A stretch of DNA of 64,000 nt. Origin: Agrobacterium sp. a22-2 (GTDB taxonomy: Bacteria; Pseudomonadota; Alphaproteobacteria; Rhizobiales; Rhizobiaceae). The translations under genes and the position numbers were made by a program. Location of the stretch: the NCBI RefSeq assembly GCF_012276985.1, contig NZ_JAAXMM010000002.1, forward strand, positions 405,817 to 469,816. Direction: 5' to 3'. Positions within the stretch are counted from its first letter, which is position 1; each line of letters opens with the position of its first letter. Positions 42,785 to 51,570 of this stretch are shown piece by piece. The notes under the pieces were generated by a model, which saw only the letters and a program-made list of their open reading frames with translations, had not been told where the DNA came from and ran no database searches.

Positions 42785-43964
42785 GATCTATGCCGATAGT
42801 CCGGGTCGGCTTTCCGGTCAACCGTCCACGCCGCTTCTGATCGTCGGCGGCGGCATCATGGGCCTTTGGGCGGCCGTGCATGCCGAGCGGCAGGGGATTG
42901 ACGCCATCCTGCTCGACAGCGGACGCCTCGGCCAAGGCGCCAGCGGCGGGCTGCTCGGCGCGCTGATGCCGCATATGCCCGACAAGTGGTCGGAGAAGAA
43001 GCAGTTCCAGTTCGATGCGCTGCTTTCGCTGGAAGACGAGATCCACCGCCTGGAAGACGCTACCGGTCTGCAGGCGGGCTACCGCCGCAGCGGTCGGCTC
43101 ATTCCCTTGCCGAAGGCCCATCTGCGTCCGATCGCCGAGCGTCACAATGTTGATGCGCGGAGCCATTGGGTCGCCGGAGAGCGCCGTTTCCACTGGCATG
43201 TGCTGGACGCTGCCCTGTCTCCGGACTGGCCGGCTCCGGCCTTTGTCGAGGCCGGGCTGGTGCACGATACGCTTGCTGCGCGGGTGTCGCCGCGGGGGCT
43301 TGGTGCGGTGCTTTCGGCCTATCTGAAGACTGCCCGTCATGTGCGGGTGATCGAGGGCGCCGAGGTGGTGCGAATCGATTCCTCGGCGGACGAGGCTTTG
43401 CTTGGAGACTGGACCGCGATCGCCTTCGGCCATTGCATCATTGCCGCCGGCCATCGCGCCTTCCCGCTTTTGGAGGCGCTGGGCGATCCGCTGCCCCATC
43501 GTCTTGGCCAGCCGGTAAAAGGGCAGGCGGCGCTGTTGAAAGCCGAACTCGATCCGGGCCTGCCGCTGCTCTATCTCGACGGGCTCTACATCGTGCCGCA
43601 CGACGGCGGCCATGTGGCGATCGGCAGCACCAGCGAGAATCGCTTCGACGATCCGCTAGCCACCGACGGGCAGTTGGAAGAGCTTATCGAAAGGGCACGG
43701 CTGCTGGCGCCGTGTCTCGCCCAAGCCACCATCGTCGAGCGCTGGGCCGGCCTGCGGCCGAAAGCCATCGACCGGGATCCGATGGTCGGAGCGCATCCCG
43801 ATCACGCAAATGTCATTGCACTGACCGGTGGCTTCAAGGTCAGCTTCGGCATGGCGCACCGGCTGGCCGAAGCGGCGATAGCGGCGGTGTGCGGCGGCCC
43901 TCTGGGGCTGCCTGCAGGCTTCTCGTTGGAAAATCACCTCGTTGCGGCCTCGCGCAAAACGTGA
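42783..43964 (+). CDS. FAD-dependent oxidoreductase resembling the MnmC oxidase half
   Basis: A 393-aa DAO-family flavoprotein. The N-terminal VGGGIMGLWAAVHAERQG is the FAD-binding site. LGQGASGGLLGALMPHMPDKWS and a C-terminal GLRPKAIDRDPMVG...GGFKVSFGMAHRLAE resemble the oxidase domain of MnmC, which removes the carboxymethyl group of cmnm5s2U34. The ATG at 42783 overlaps the mnmD start on the other strand (an in-frame ATG at 42771 is also possible). Given the neighbour, a tRNA role is likely; a generic amino-acid oxidase remains possible. Confidence 0.8.
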   Translation: MIYADSPGRLSGQPSTPLLIVGGGIMGLWAAVHAERQGIDAILLDSGRLGQGASGGLLGALMPHMPDKWSEKKQFQFDALLSLEDEIHRLEDATGLQAGYRRSGRLIPLPKAHLRPIAERHNVDARSHWVAGERRFHWHVLDAALSPDWPAPAFVEAGLVHDTLAARVSPRGLGAVLSAYLKTARHVRVIEGAEVVRIDSSADEALLGDWTAIAFGHCIIAAGHRAFPLLEALGDPLPHRLGQPVKGQAALLKAELDPGLPLLYLDGLYIVPHDGGHVAIGSTSENRFDDPLATDGQLEELIERARLLAPCLAQATIVERWAGLRPKAIDRDPMVGAHPDHANVIALTGGFKVSFGMAHRLAEAAIAAVCGGPLGLPAGFSLENHLVAASRKT

Positions 43965-44070
43965 ACTTATTCGACGCTGCCCGTCGTCAGGCTGTCATGC
44001 AAATCACCTAGTCCCTTGCTCATAACGTCGATTGCTAAAATGGCATCGACTGACGGGCGAGGAAACGTGC

Positions 44071-44778
44071 ATGCGCTATGCCATTTCTTTCACGACGCCG
44101 GCCGGCGATCCGCTGTCCTTTGCCGCTGCGAGCTGGCTTGGGCGCAGCGTGTATTCCGGTGAGCCCGTGGACCATCCGGCGATCCGTGGGCTTGGCCTGC
44201 ACGAGATCGCCTTCCACACCGCATTGCCGCGCCGCTACGGCTTTCATGCGACGTTGAAAGCGCCGTTCCGGATGGATCCGGAGCGGGCGGAGGCGAGCCT
44301 GCTGCGCGACATGATGCGCTTTGCCGGCACCCTCGAGCCCTTCGACCTTCCGAAGCTGGAGGTGGCGCGGCTTGGCGACTTCTTCGGCTTGATGCCGACC
44401 ATGCCGTGCCCCTCGCTCGACTATCTGGCGGCGGCCGTTGTCCAGGAATTTGATGCCTATCGCGCACCCCTCACCGAAGCAGAGATCGAGCGCATGGCGC
44501 CGGAACGCCTGACGGCGCCGCAGTTCGCCAATCTCTACCGCTGGGGCCACCCTTACGCGATGGACGAATTCCGCTTCCACATGCCCCTGACCGGTCCACT
44601 CTCCGGTCGGGATGTCGAGCGATTCGGCACGGCGCTCAAGGATTATTTCGGGCCGTTGCTCAGCGAGCGCGTCACCGTCAACAATCTGGCGCTGTTCTTC
44701 GAGCGGGAACCCGGCGCGCCGTTCCAGGTGCATTCGCTGCATCCCATGGGGCGGGTGTCGGCCCGCAAGATCGCCTGA
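44071..44778 (+). CDS. DUF1045 / 2H-phosphoesterase-like protein
   Basis: A 235-aa protein of the DUF1045 type with two histidine motifs of the 2H phosphoesterase fold: GFHATLKAPF (about 63-72) and FRFHMPLTG (about 168-176). GAGGAAA precedes the ATG at 44071. It opens the run of plus-strand genes that leads into the ureide operon. Its substrate is unknown; DUF1045 proteins occur beside phosphonate or purine catabolic genes. Confidence 0.82.
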   Translation: MRYAISFTTPAGDPLSFAAASWLGRSVYSGEPVDHPAIRGLGLHEIAFHTALPRRYGFHATLKAPFRMDPERAEASLLRDMMRFAGTLEPFDLPKLEVARLGDFFGLMPTMPCPSLDYLAAAVVQEFDAYRAPLTEAEIERMAPERLTAPQFANLYRWGHPYAMDEFRFHMPLTGPLSGRDVERFGTALKDYFGPLLSERVTVNNLALFFEREPGAPFQVHSLHPMGRVSARKIA

Positions 44779-44856
44779 TCGGATCCGCCAGCGGGCGCAT
44801 CAAAAAACGCAACAGGCTGCTCCAGGTTTTCCATCTCGACAAGGACCGGTGGGATG

Positions 44857-44876
44857 CTTACCGTTCGCCCGGTAAG
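44857..44876 (+). promoter_or_regulatory. Stem-loop before the puuE start
   Basis: CTTACCG, a TTCGCC loop and CGGTAAG form an exact 7-bp hairpin ending 18 bases before the puuE ATG. It has no T-run. It could be a translational control element or an operator dyad; the function is inferred from position only. Confidence 0.35.
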
Positions 44877-44893
44877 ATGCCCAAGGTGATTTG

Positions 44894-45817
44894 ATGATGA
44901 CTGAACACTACCCGCGCAACCTCATCGGTTATGGCCGCACCGCTCCCGATCCGAAATGGCCGGGCGATGCCCGAATCGCCGTGCAATTCGTGATCAATTA
45001 CGAGGAAGGCGGCGAGAGCTCCATTCTCGACGGCGATCCGGCGTCCGAATCGCTGTTGTCGGAAATCGTCGGGGCGCAGCCCTGGCCGGGCCAGCGCAAT
45101 CTCAACATGGAATCGATCTACGAATACGGCTCGCGCGCCGGCTTCTGGCGGCTGTGGCGCATGTTCACGGCCCGCAACATGCCGGTTACCGTCTATGGCG
45201 TGACGCTTGCCATGGCCCGCAATCCGGATGCGGTGGCCGCCATGAAGGAAGCCGATTGGGAAATCGCCAGCCACGGCTACCGCTGGCTGGAATACAAGGA
45301 TTTCCCCGAAGAGGTCGAGCGCCAGCATATTCGGGAGGCCGTGCGCCTGCACAAGGAACTGACCGGCTCCCATCCGCTCGGCATGTATCAGGGCAAGCCG
45401 TCGGGCAATACGCTGAAGCTTGTGATGGAGGAGGGCGGCTTTCTCTATTCGTCCGACAGCTATGCCGACGATTTGCCCTTCTGGGTCGACGGGCTGGACG
45501 GCAAGCCGTTCCTGATCATTCCCTATACGCTCGATGCCAATGACATGCGTTTCGCCACGCCGCAGGGTTTCAACAGCGGCGACCAATTCTTCGCCTATCT
45601 GAAGGACACGTTCGACACGCTCTATGCCGAAGGGGCCGAGGGCTCGCCGAAGATGATGAATGTCGGCCTGCATTGCCGGCTGGTCGGCCGTCCGGGCCGC
45701 GCCGCCGCCCTGGCGCGCTTCCTCGATTACGTGCAGAGCCACGACAAGGTCTGGGTCGCCAAGCGCATCGACATCGCCCGGCACTGGCGTCAGCATCACC
45801 AGCCGGCAGGGGTCTGA
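44894..45817 (+). CDS. puuE: Allantoinase PuuE
   Basis: A 307-residue allantoinase of the polysaccharide-deacetylase fold, which opens allantoin to allantoate. Typical stretches are YPRNLIGYGRTAPDPKWPGDARIAVQFVINYEEGGE, EIASHGYRWLEYKD and SHPLGMYQGKPSGNT. By family knowledge PuuE differs from the metal-dependent AllB type. Two ATGs (44894, 44897) follow an AAGGTG site. It overlaps no gene, and uraD begins 1 base after its stop. Confidence 0.94.
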   Translation: MMTEHYPRNLIGYGRTAPDPKWPGDARIAVQFVINYEEGGESSILDGDPASESLLSEIVGAQPWPGQRNLNMESIYEYGSRAGFWRLWRMFTARNMPVTVYGVTLAMARNPDAVAAMKEADWEIASHGYRWLEYKDFPEEVERQHIREAVRLHKELTGSHPLGMYQGKPSGNTLKLVMEEGGFLYSSDSYADDLPFWVDGLDGKPFLIIPYTLDANDMRFATPQGFNSGDQFFAYLKDTFDTLYAEGAEGSPKMMNVGLHCRLVGRPGRAAALARFLDYVQSHDKVWVAKRIDIARHWRQHHQPAGV

Positions 45818-45818
45818 G

Positions 45819-46316
45819 ATGATCGACAGAAACGATTTCGTCGCCCGCTTCGGCGGTGTGTTCGAGCACTCGCCGTTCATTGCCGAGCGCGCCTACGATG
45901 CCGGCATGATCGACGAGCCTTTGACGGCGCTCGACATCCACGACGCGCTTTGCGCGACGTTTCGCACGGCAAGTGACGCTGAGCGGCTGGGTGTGCTGCG
46001 GGCCCATCCGGATCTGGCCGGTAAGCTGGCGATTGCCGGCGAGTTGACCGAGGACAGCCGCCGCGAGCAGGCCGGCGCCGGCCTTGATCGGTTGAGCCCT
46101 GAGGAGCACGCCCGCTTCAGTGAACTCAACGCTGCCTATGTCGCAAAATTCGAATTTCCCTTCATCATCGCGGTGAAGGGATTGAACAAGAACGATATTC
46201 TGTCAGCCTTCGAGGCCCGCATCGACAATACCAGGGAGGCGGAGCTGGCAACGGCCTCGGCCCAGGTCGAGAAGATCGCCCGCCTGCGCCTCGAAGCCCT
46301 TTTTTCGGAGACTTGA
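45819..46316 (+). CDS. uraD: 2-oxo-4-hydroxy-4-carboxy-5-ureidoimidazoline (OHCU) decarboxylase
   Basis: A 165-aa all-helical enzyme converting OHCU to S-allantoin. The catalytic His lies in LRAHPDLAGK, and the conserved EFPFIIAVKG block follows. Length and motifs match UraD. It starts 1 base after the puuE stop and ends 1 base before the allantoicase start, so the three are translationally linked. Confidence 0.93.
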   Translation: MIDRNDFVARFGGVFEHSPFIAERAYDAGMIDEPLTALDIHDALCATFRTASDAERLGVLRAHPDLAGKLAIAGELTEDSRREQAGAGLDRLSPEEHARFSELNAAYVAKFEFPFIIAVKGLNKNDILSAFEARIDNTREAELATASAQVEKIARLRLEALFSET

Positions 46317-46317
46317 A

Positions 46318-47340
46318 ATGATCATCAGCGACCCCGTCGTGCTGCCCGATTTCGCGGCCGGAGCCGTCAATCTCGCCTCGGCGCGTCTCGGTGCCAAGGG
46401 CATCGCGTCCAGCGACGAATTCTTCGCACCGCTCGAGCGCATGCTGAACGACGTGCCGGCCAGCTTCGACCCCGATCTCTACGACGACAACGGCAAATAC
46501 ATGGACGGCTGGGAAAGCCGCCGCAAGCGCGTGCCTGGCCATGACTGGGCGATCGTGCGGCTCGCCATGCCGGGCCGGATCTACGGCTTCGACGTCGATA
46601 CCCGCTATTTCACCGGCAATTACCCGCCGTTCTGTTCTATCGAGGCTGCCTTTGTCGAGAGCGGTGATCCGGTCGAGGCAACCGTGTGGACGGAACTGCT
46701 GGCGAAATCGCCGCTCGGTCCTGGTGCCCAGCATTTTTTCGAGACGGCCGGCCGCGACAAGGTCTGGACCCATTTGCGCCTGCATATCTATCCCGATGGC
46801 GGCGTGGCGCGGCTGCGGGTCTACGGCGCCGCCTATTTCGACTGGTCGAAAGTCGGGGCCGATGAGGAGGTCGACCTCGGCTATGTCTTCAACGGCGCCA
46901 AGGCGCTGGCCTGGTCGGATGCCCATTACGGCGTTCCCGACAAGATGCTCGGCCCCGGCCGCGGCCTCAACATGGGCGACGGATGGGAAACCAAGCGCCG
47001 CCGCGGTCCCGGCCACGACTGGGCGATCATCCGTCTTGGCCATCCCGGAATCCTGCGCCGGGTTGTCGTCGACACCCATTTCTTCAAGGGCAATTTCCCC
47101 GACACCTGCGAACTGCTCGGCGCTAATCTGCCGGAGGCTGGCGATACGTTCAGCGAGGCAGACATCGCCGCGTCCGAGAGCTGGAAGCCGATCCTGTCGC
47201 GCCAGAAGCTGCAGATGGACCGCGAGCATGAATTCAGCGGCGCCGACCTTGCCGATATCGGCCCGATCACCCATGTGCGCTTTGCCATGCATCCGGACGG
47301 CGGCGTGATGCGGCTGCGGCTGTTCGGGGTCAAGGCCTGA
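46318..47340 (+). CDS. alc: Allantoicase
   Basis: A 340-aa enzyme that splits allantoate into ureidoglycolate and urea. It shows the internal duplication of the family: GWESRRKRVPGHDWAIVRL (from about residue 64) and GWETKRRRGPGHDWAIIRL (from about 221). The gene continues the puuE-uraD operon. A MntA/HepT-type pair follows immediately instead of the expected allA. Confidence 0.94.
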   Translation: MIISDPVVLPDFAAGAVNLASARLGAKGIASSDEFFAPLERMLNDVPASFDPDLYDDNGKYMDGWESRRKRVPGHDWAIVRLAMPGRIYGFDVDTRYFTGNYPPFCSIEAAFVESGDPVEATVWTELLAKSPLGPGAQHFFETAGRDKVWTHLRLHIYPDGGVARLRVYGAAYFDWSKVGADEEVDLGYVFNGAKALAWSDAHYGVPDKMLGPGRGLNMGDGWETKRRRGPGHDWAIIRLGHPGILRRVVVDTHFFKGNFPDTCELLGANLPEAGDTFSEADIAASESWKPILSRQKLQMDREHEFSGADLADIGPITHVRFAMHPDGGVMRLRLFGVKA

Positions 47341-47399
47341 TGCTATTCTCGGACCCGCGGCCATCTTTGTGGTTGCGGGTGAAAGGAGCGAATGCGGCG

Positions 47400-47693
47400 A
47401 TGAAACCTTCGGAAGTGCTGGAGAAAAACAGGCAGGCGATCCGTGAGGCGACAAAGCGCTTCAACGCGGCCAACCCGCGCGTCTTCGGCTCCGTGGCGCG
47501 CGGCGAGGACCGGCCCGACAGCGATCTCGACATTCTGGTGGATGATCTTCCCGGCACAACTTTGCTTGATCTTGGCGGGTTGCTGGATGCGCTGGAACAG
47601 ATGATGTTGCCGACGCCGATCCATCTGCTGACGCCTGGGGACTTTCCTGAAGAGGTACGCAAACGTGTGCTGTCCGAGGCTCGTCCCATATGA
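47400..47693 (+). CDS. MNT-type nucleotidyltransferase antitoxin (MntA-like)
   Basis: A 97-aa minimal nucleotidyltransferase with FGSVARGEDRPDSDLDILVD, the GSxxxGx9DxD signature of MNT antitoxins that AMPylate HEPN toxins. The ATG at 47400 is the first in-frame Met in a good context (AAGGAG about 12 bases upstream); the open frame begins at 47340, touching the allantoicase stop. It overlaps the downstream HEPN gene by 4 bases, the usual coupling of MntA-HepT modules. Confidence 0.85.
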   Translation: MKPSEVLEKNRQAIREATKRFNAANPRVFGSVARGEDRPDSDLDILVDDLPGTTLLDLGGLLDALEQMMLPTPIHLLTPGDFPEEVRKRVLSEARPI

Positions 47694-48052
47694 GCCAGGA
47701 ACGGCTGATCGGCAACCTCAAGGAGCTCGAGCAGGTCGCGGCTGAAACGCTCGACTTCATCTCCGGCCTGACCCACGAGGCATTCCTGGCAGATGTGATG
47801 GTCCAGCGTGCGATCGGCATGAACCTGTTGATGATTGGGGAAGTCGTGGTCCGGCTTTTCGAGACCGATCCGGATTTCCTCGCCGAGCACCCGGAGATTG
47901 CCTGGCAGAAGATACGCGGCATGGGCGATCGCATTGCGCATAACTATTTGCGGACGGATCTGGATACGATCTGGAACACCGCGACGATGGCCGTGCCGGA
48001 ACTCTACGATCGGCTGCTCGAAATGCGAAACATTCGCCCTCAAGGGGAATAG
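47690..48052 (+). CDS. HEPN-domain (DUF86/HepT-like) toxin
   Basis: A 120-aa helical HEPN protein of the DUF86 group ([20 protein letters not shown] ... [29 protein letters not shown]). HEPN toxins use an R-x4-6-H RNase motif followed by x-Y. Here HNY is present, but the position that is normally Arg (MRNxxxHxY) is Gly (MGDRIAHNY). The activity may depend on another Arg or be lost. It is coupled to the MNT gene. Confidence 0.83.
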   Translation: MSQERLIGNLKELEQVAAETLDFISGLTHEAFLADVMVQRAIGMNLLMIGEVVVRLFETDPDFLAEHPEIAWQKIRGMGDRIAHNYLRTDLDTIWNTATMAVPELYDRLLEMRNIRPQGE

Positions 48053-48055
48053 ACT

Positions 48056-48556
48056 TTGTCCGACACACTCCCCATCCACCCGCTGACATCAGAGCATTTC
48101 GCTCCGTTCGGCGAGGTGATCGAAGCCGATCCCGCCACCATGAAGCTGATCAATGGCGGTACGACCGAGCGGTTCCATGCGCTGGCGGCGCCACAGGCGT
48201 TGGGCGAGGGCGCGCGGGTTATCATCAACATTTTTCGCGGTCAGCCCAGGGCCTTCCCCTATGCCATCACGATGATGGAGCGTCATCCGTTTGGCAGCCA
48301 GAGCTTTTCGCCGCTGTCGGGACGCCCCTTCCTGCTGGCCGTCTCGCCGGACGAGGGGGGCAAGCCCGGTCGTCCGCAGGTGTTTCTGGCGCGCGGCGAT
48401 CAGGGGGTGAATTACCGCTGCAATGTCTGGCACCATCCGTTGATGGCACTTGGGGACGTCAGCGATTTCCTGGTGGTCGACCGCGACGGGCCGGGCAACA
48501 ATCTGGAAGAGCATTTTTTCGAAACGTCCTACATCATCGCGGAGCCGCAGCCATGA
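48056..48556 (+). CDS. allA: Ureidoglycolate lyase
   Basis: A 166-aa cupin-fold enzyme releasing glyoxylate and urea from ureidoglycolate, the last step of the ureide pathway. Typical segments are [42 protein letters not shown] and [13 protein letters not shown]. It begins with TTG, with AAGGGGA 7-8 bases upstream and 3 bases after the HEPN stop. It overlaps hiuH by 4 bases. Confidence 0.93.
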   Translation: MSDTLPIHPLTSEHFAPFGEVIEADPATMKLINGGTTERFHALAAPQALGEGARVIINIFRGQPRAFPYAITMMERHPFGSQSFSPLSGRPFLLAVSPDEGGKPGRPQVFLARGDQGVNYRCNVWHHPLMALGDVSDFLVVDRDGPGNNLEEHFFETSYIIAEPQP

Positions 48557-48909
48557 CCGGTCTGACCACCCATGTACTCGATACGGCGCTCGGCAAACCT
48601 GCCGAAGGCATGAAGATCCAGCTGTTGCGCATGAAAGACGAGGGGGCGGATCTGATCACCACGGTGTTCACCAATGCCGATGGCCGCGTCGATGGCGGGC
48701 CGATCCTGACAGGCGAGACGTTCCAGGTCGGGCAATACGAGTTGCTGTTTCATGCCGGCGACTATCTGCGCGGCAGCGGCGCGGCGCTGACCGATCCACC
48801 GTTCCTCGACGTCATTCCGATCCGCTTCGGCATCAGCGATCCGACGGCGCACTATCACGTGCCGCTGCTGCTGTCGCCCTATGGCTATTCCACCTATCGC
48901 GGGAGCTGA
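48553..48909 (+). CDS. hiuH: 5-hydroxyisourate hydrolase (transthyretin-like)
   Basis: A 118-aa transthyretin-related enzyme that hydrolyses 5-hydroxyisourate to OHCU. The N-terminal [12 protein letters not shown], the middle YHVPLLLSP and the C-terminal YRGS tetrapeptide are the family signatures. It overlaps allA by 4 bases and acts directly before UraD in the pathway. Confidence 0.95.
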   Translation: MTGLTTHVLDTALGKPAEGMKIQLLRMKDEGADLITTVFTNADGRVDGGPILTGETFQVGQYELLFHAGDYLRGSGAALTDPPFLDVIPIRFGISDPTAHYHVPLLLSPYGYSTYRGS

Positions 48910-48912
48910 GCC

Positions 48913-49659
48913 ATGCGGTTTGCAGCCATCGCCGACATTCACGGTAATCATCTGGCGCTGGAAGCGGTGCTGGCGGACATAAAGCAGCAGGGCATCGCGA
49001 CCAGCGAGATCGTCAATCTCGGCGACTGCCTGTCGGGACCGCTCGATGCGGGCCGCACGGCCGACCTGCTGCTGTCGCTGGACTTGACGACCGTGAGCGG
49101 CAATCACGACCGCTATCTGCTCGAACATGCCGAAGGGGCCATGCACGAATGGGAGGCCGATGCCTTCGCCCAGCTGACGCCGGCCCATCTCGACTGGCTG
49201 AAGACCCTGCCGTTTTCGACGGTGTGGCGCGACGCGGTGTTCCTGTGCCACGCCACCCCGAAAAACGACAATACCTACTGGCTCGAAGGCGTCAGCGCCG
49301 AAGGCCATGTGCATCTGCGGCCGCGCGCCGAGATCGAGGCGCTGGCCGGTGGCGTCGAGCAGCGGCTGATCTTGTGCGGCCATTCCCATATTCCGCGGGT
49401 CGTCACCCTCTCCGACGGGCGGATGATCGTCAATCCGGGCAGCGTCGGCGGTCCGGGCTATGACGACGATCTGCCCTATTACCACAAGGTGGAAACCGCG
49501 ACGCCGCTTGCCTCCTATGCCATCCTCGACGAGACCGCGCAGGGCTGGTCGGTGACCTCTAGGCTGGTGCCCTATGACCACATGGCCATGGCCAGGCTGG
49601 CCGCCGACCGTGGCCGGCCGAGCTGGGCCAATGCGCTGTCGAGTGGCTGGATCGGGTAG
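48913..49659 (+). CDS. Metallophosphoesterase (YfcE-like)
   Basis: A 248-aa calcineurin-type phosphoesterase. Motifs are ADIHGNH, NLGDCLSGP, SGNHDR, LCHATP and CGHSHIPRV with a final NPGSVGGPG. It starts 3 bases after hiuH, so it is likely in the same transcript, though the link to purine catabolism is unclear. The substrate could be a cyclic nucleotide or phosphodiester. Confidence 0.85.
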   Translation: MRFAAIADIHGNHLALEAVLADIKQQGIATSEIVNLGDCLSGPLDAGRTADLLLSLDLTTVSGNHDRYLLEHAEGAMHEWEADAFAQLTPAHLDWLKTLPFSTVWRDAVFLCHATPKNDNTYWLEGVSAEGHVHLRPRAEIEALAGGVEQRLILCGHSHIPRVVTLSDGRMIVNPGSVGGPGYDDDLPYYHKVETATPLASYAILDETAQGWSVTSRLVPYDHMAMARLAADRGRPSWANALSSGWIG

Positions 49660-49681
49660 AGCGACCCAGCCGGCCCCGCTT

Positions 49682-50827
49682 TCAGAACGGGCTTTCGGCG
49701 ATGATGTCGCGGTCGACATCGGTCAACTGCCGCTTGCCGCAGAGCGCCATGGTGATGTCGAGTTCCTTGCGGATGATCTCCAGCGCCTTGGTAACGCCCG
49801 GCTTGCCCATGGCACCGAGGCCATAGAGGAAGGGCCGGCCGATATAGGTGCCTTTGGCGCCGAGCGCCATGGCCTTCAGCACGTCCTGGCCGGAGCGAAT
49901 GCCGCCATCCATGTGCACCTCGATACGATCACCGACCGCATCGACGATGCGCGGCAGCATGGCGATCGAGGAATGGGCGCTGTCGAGCTGGCGGCCGCCA
50001 TGGTTGGAGACGATGATGGCGTCGGCGCCGGTATCGGCGGCCATGCGGGCGTCTTCCGGATCGAGAATGCCCTTGATGATCAGCTTGCTGCCCCAACGCT
50101 CCTTGATCCATTCGACATCCTTCCAGGACAGTTGCGGATCGAACTGTTCGGCCGTCCAGGCGCCGAGCGAGGCGAGGTCGGAGACGTTCTTGGCATGGCC
50201 ATGGATGTTGCGGAAGGTGCGGCGCTGGGTCTGCATCATGTCCCAGCACCAGCGCGGCCGCATGGCCATCTGGAACAGATGCTTCGGCGTCAGCCTTGGC
50301 GGGGCCGAGAGGCTGTTGCGCAGATCCTTGTGGCGCTGGCCGAGAATCTGCAGGTCGGCGGTCAGCACCAGGGCCGAGCATTTGGCGGCCTTGGCGCGAT
50401 CGATCAGGTTCATCACGAAATCGCGGTCGCGCATCACGTAGAGCTGGAACCAGAACGGCTTCGTAGTGACCGAGGCGACATCCTCGATCGAGCAGATGCT
50501 CATGGTCGACAGCGTGAAGGGCACGCCGAATTCTTCGGCGGCTCTTGCCGCCAGCATTTCACCATCGGCGTGCTGCATGCCGGTCAACCCGGTCGGCGAC
50601 AGGGCCACCGGCATGGAGACGGGCTGGCCGACCATGGTGGTGGCGAGCGACCGGTTGGTCATGTCGACCATGACGCGCTGGCGCAGCTTGATGCGGCCGA
50701 AATCGGATTCGTTGGCGCGATAGGTGCTTTCCGAATAGGCGCCGCTGTCGGCATAGTCGAAGAACAGTTTTGGCACCCGGCGTTTTGCCATGCGCTTGAG
50801 ATCGGAGATTTCGAGAGGATTTGCCAT
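49682..50827 (-). CDS. lldD: FMN-dependent L-lactate dehydrogenase (LldD)
   Basis: A 381-aa alpha-hydroxy-acid oxidase of the LldD type: DYADSGAYSESTYRANESDF near the N-terminus, SPTGLTGMQHADGEMLAARAAEEFGVPFTLSTMS, the active-site His in VSNHGGRQLD and the FMN site MDGGIRSGQDVLKAMALGA. It oxidises L-lactate to pyruvate at the membrane; glycolate oxidase is the alternative. It converges on the phosphoesterase gene with 22 bases between. Confidence 0.9.
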   Translation of the reverse strand: MANPLEISDLKRMAKRRVPKLFFDYADSGAYSESTYRANESDFGRIKLRQRVMVDMTNRSLATTMVGQPVSMPVALSPTGLTGMQHADGEMLAARAAEEFGVPFTLSTMSICSIEDVASVTTKPFWFQLYVMRDRDFVMNLIDRAKAAKCSALVLTADLQILGQRHKDLRNSLSAPPRLTPKHLFQMAMRPRWCWDMMQTQRRTFRNIHGHAKNVSDLASLGAWTAEQFDPQLSWKDVEWIKERWGSKLIIKGILDPEDARMAADTGADAIIVSNHGGRQLDSAHSSIAMLPRIVDAVGDRIEVHMDGGIRSGQDVLKAMALGAKGTYIGRPFLYGLGAMGKPGVTKALEIIRKELDITMALCGKRQLTDVDRDIIAESPF

Positions 50828-50959
50828 CGGACCTGCCCTGCAACTGCGTGTCCTGCAGACCTAGCACGAGCCCGGAAGGCTTGTGAATGGGATGATGGAC
50901 GGGGAGGTAAAGTTTTTTTACCTGTTGTCCCCAGGCGCAGCGGCGGCCACTGACCGCGG

Positions 50960-51448
50960 CTATCGGCTCAGTCTGCGGCCCTCGCGGCGCAGCAGGATCA
51001 TCTGCGCGGTTAGGCCAACCACCAGCATCACCGCCAGGGCTGCCTGGGCGCCCAGCAGGATCGGCGAAGACAGGTCCGTGACGATGGGGTGGCCGTCGGG
51101 CACGCGGCGAAGGGTTTCGCTGACGGCCGGCACCATCAGCAGAAAGGCCGTCAGGCTGAGGAATATCGTTTCCAGGTAACGCGCTGCCTTGCCCAATACA
51201 GAGACATGGCCGACCGCATAGCCCGCCAACAGCAGCACAAGCGTAACCGCGCCGATGATCGGGCTTGCTGCCTGGTGGGCCACCAGGAACACCGTGAGGG
51301 CGCCGATCAGCATCGAGACGAAATAGATCGCGCCCGCCGTGGTGCGGGGAGCGATGCGTCCGTAGCGCGCGAACATATAGATGGCCAGGGGAATGGCCGG
51401 CAGGCTGCCGAGCGTGTGTATCCAGCCGAGGGGAGAGATTCCGAACAT
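50960..51448 (-). CDS. Small polytopic membrane protein controlled by a TetR operator
   Basis: A 162-aa protein with about five hydrophobic helices (LGWIHTLGSLPAIPLAIYMF; GAIYFVSMLIGALTVFLV; IIGAVTLVLLLAGYAVG; IFLSLTAFLLMVPAV; ALAVMLVVGLTAQMILL). I do not recognise the family. The ATG has AAGGAA upstream. A palindrome almost identical to the tetR operator lies 69 bases upstream, so the TetR protein encoded behind it should repress this gene. Confidence 0.7.
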   Translation of the reverse strand: MFGISPLGWIHTLGSLPAIPLAIYMFARYGRIAPRTTAGAIYFVSMLIGALTVFLVAHQAASPIIGAVTLVLLLAGYAVGHVSVLGKAARYLETIFLSLTAFLLMVPAVSETLRRVPDGHPIVTDLSSPILLGAQAALAVMLVVGLTAQMILLRREGRRLSR

Positions 51449-51516
51449 GTCGAGTTCCTTTTCTGTTGGTGCCGCATAATCAGTCCTGGGACGGACGCAG
51501 TGGCGTTTAGTGATAT

Positions 51517-51534
51517 CTACCTTCTAGTTGGTAG
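51517..51534. promoter_or_regulatory. TetR operator copy 1 (upstream of the membrane-protein gene)
   Basis: The 18-mer CTACCTTCTAGTTGGTAG is a near-dyad. Its reverse complement, CTACCAACTAGAAGGTAG, matches copy 2 at 52165-52182 in 16 of 18 positions. It lies between the tetR stop and the start of the leftward membrane-protein gene. Confidence 0.65.
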
Positions 51535-51570
51535 GCCCGATGGCAAAAAAGATATGTCTGGCAGGTTCGT

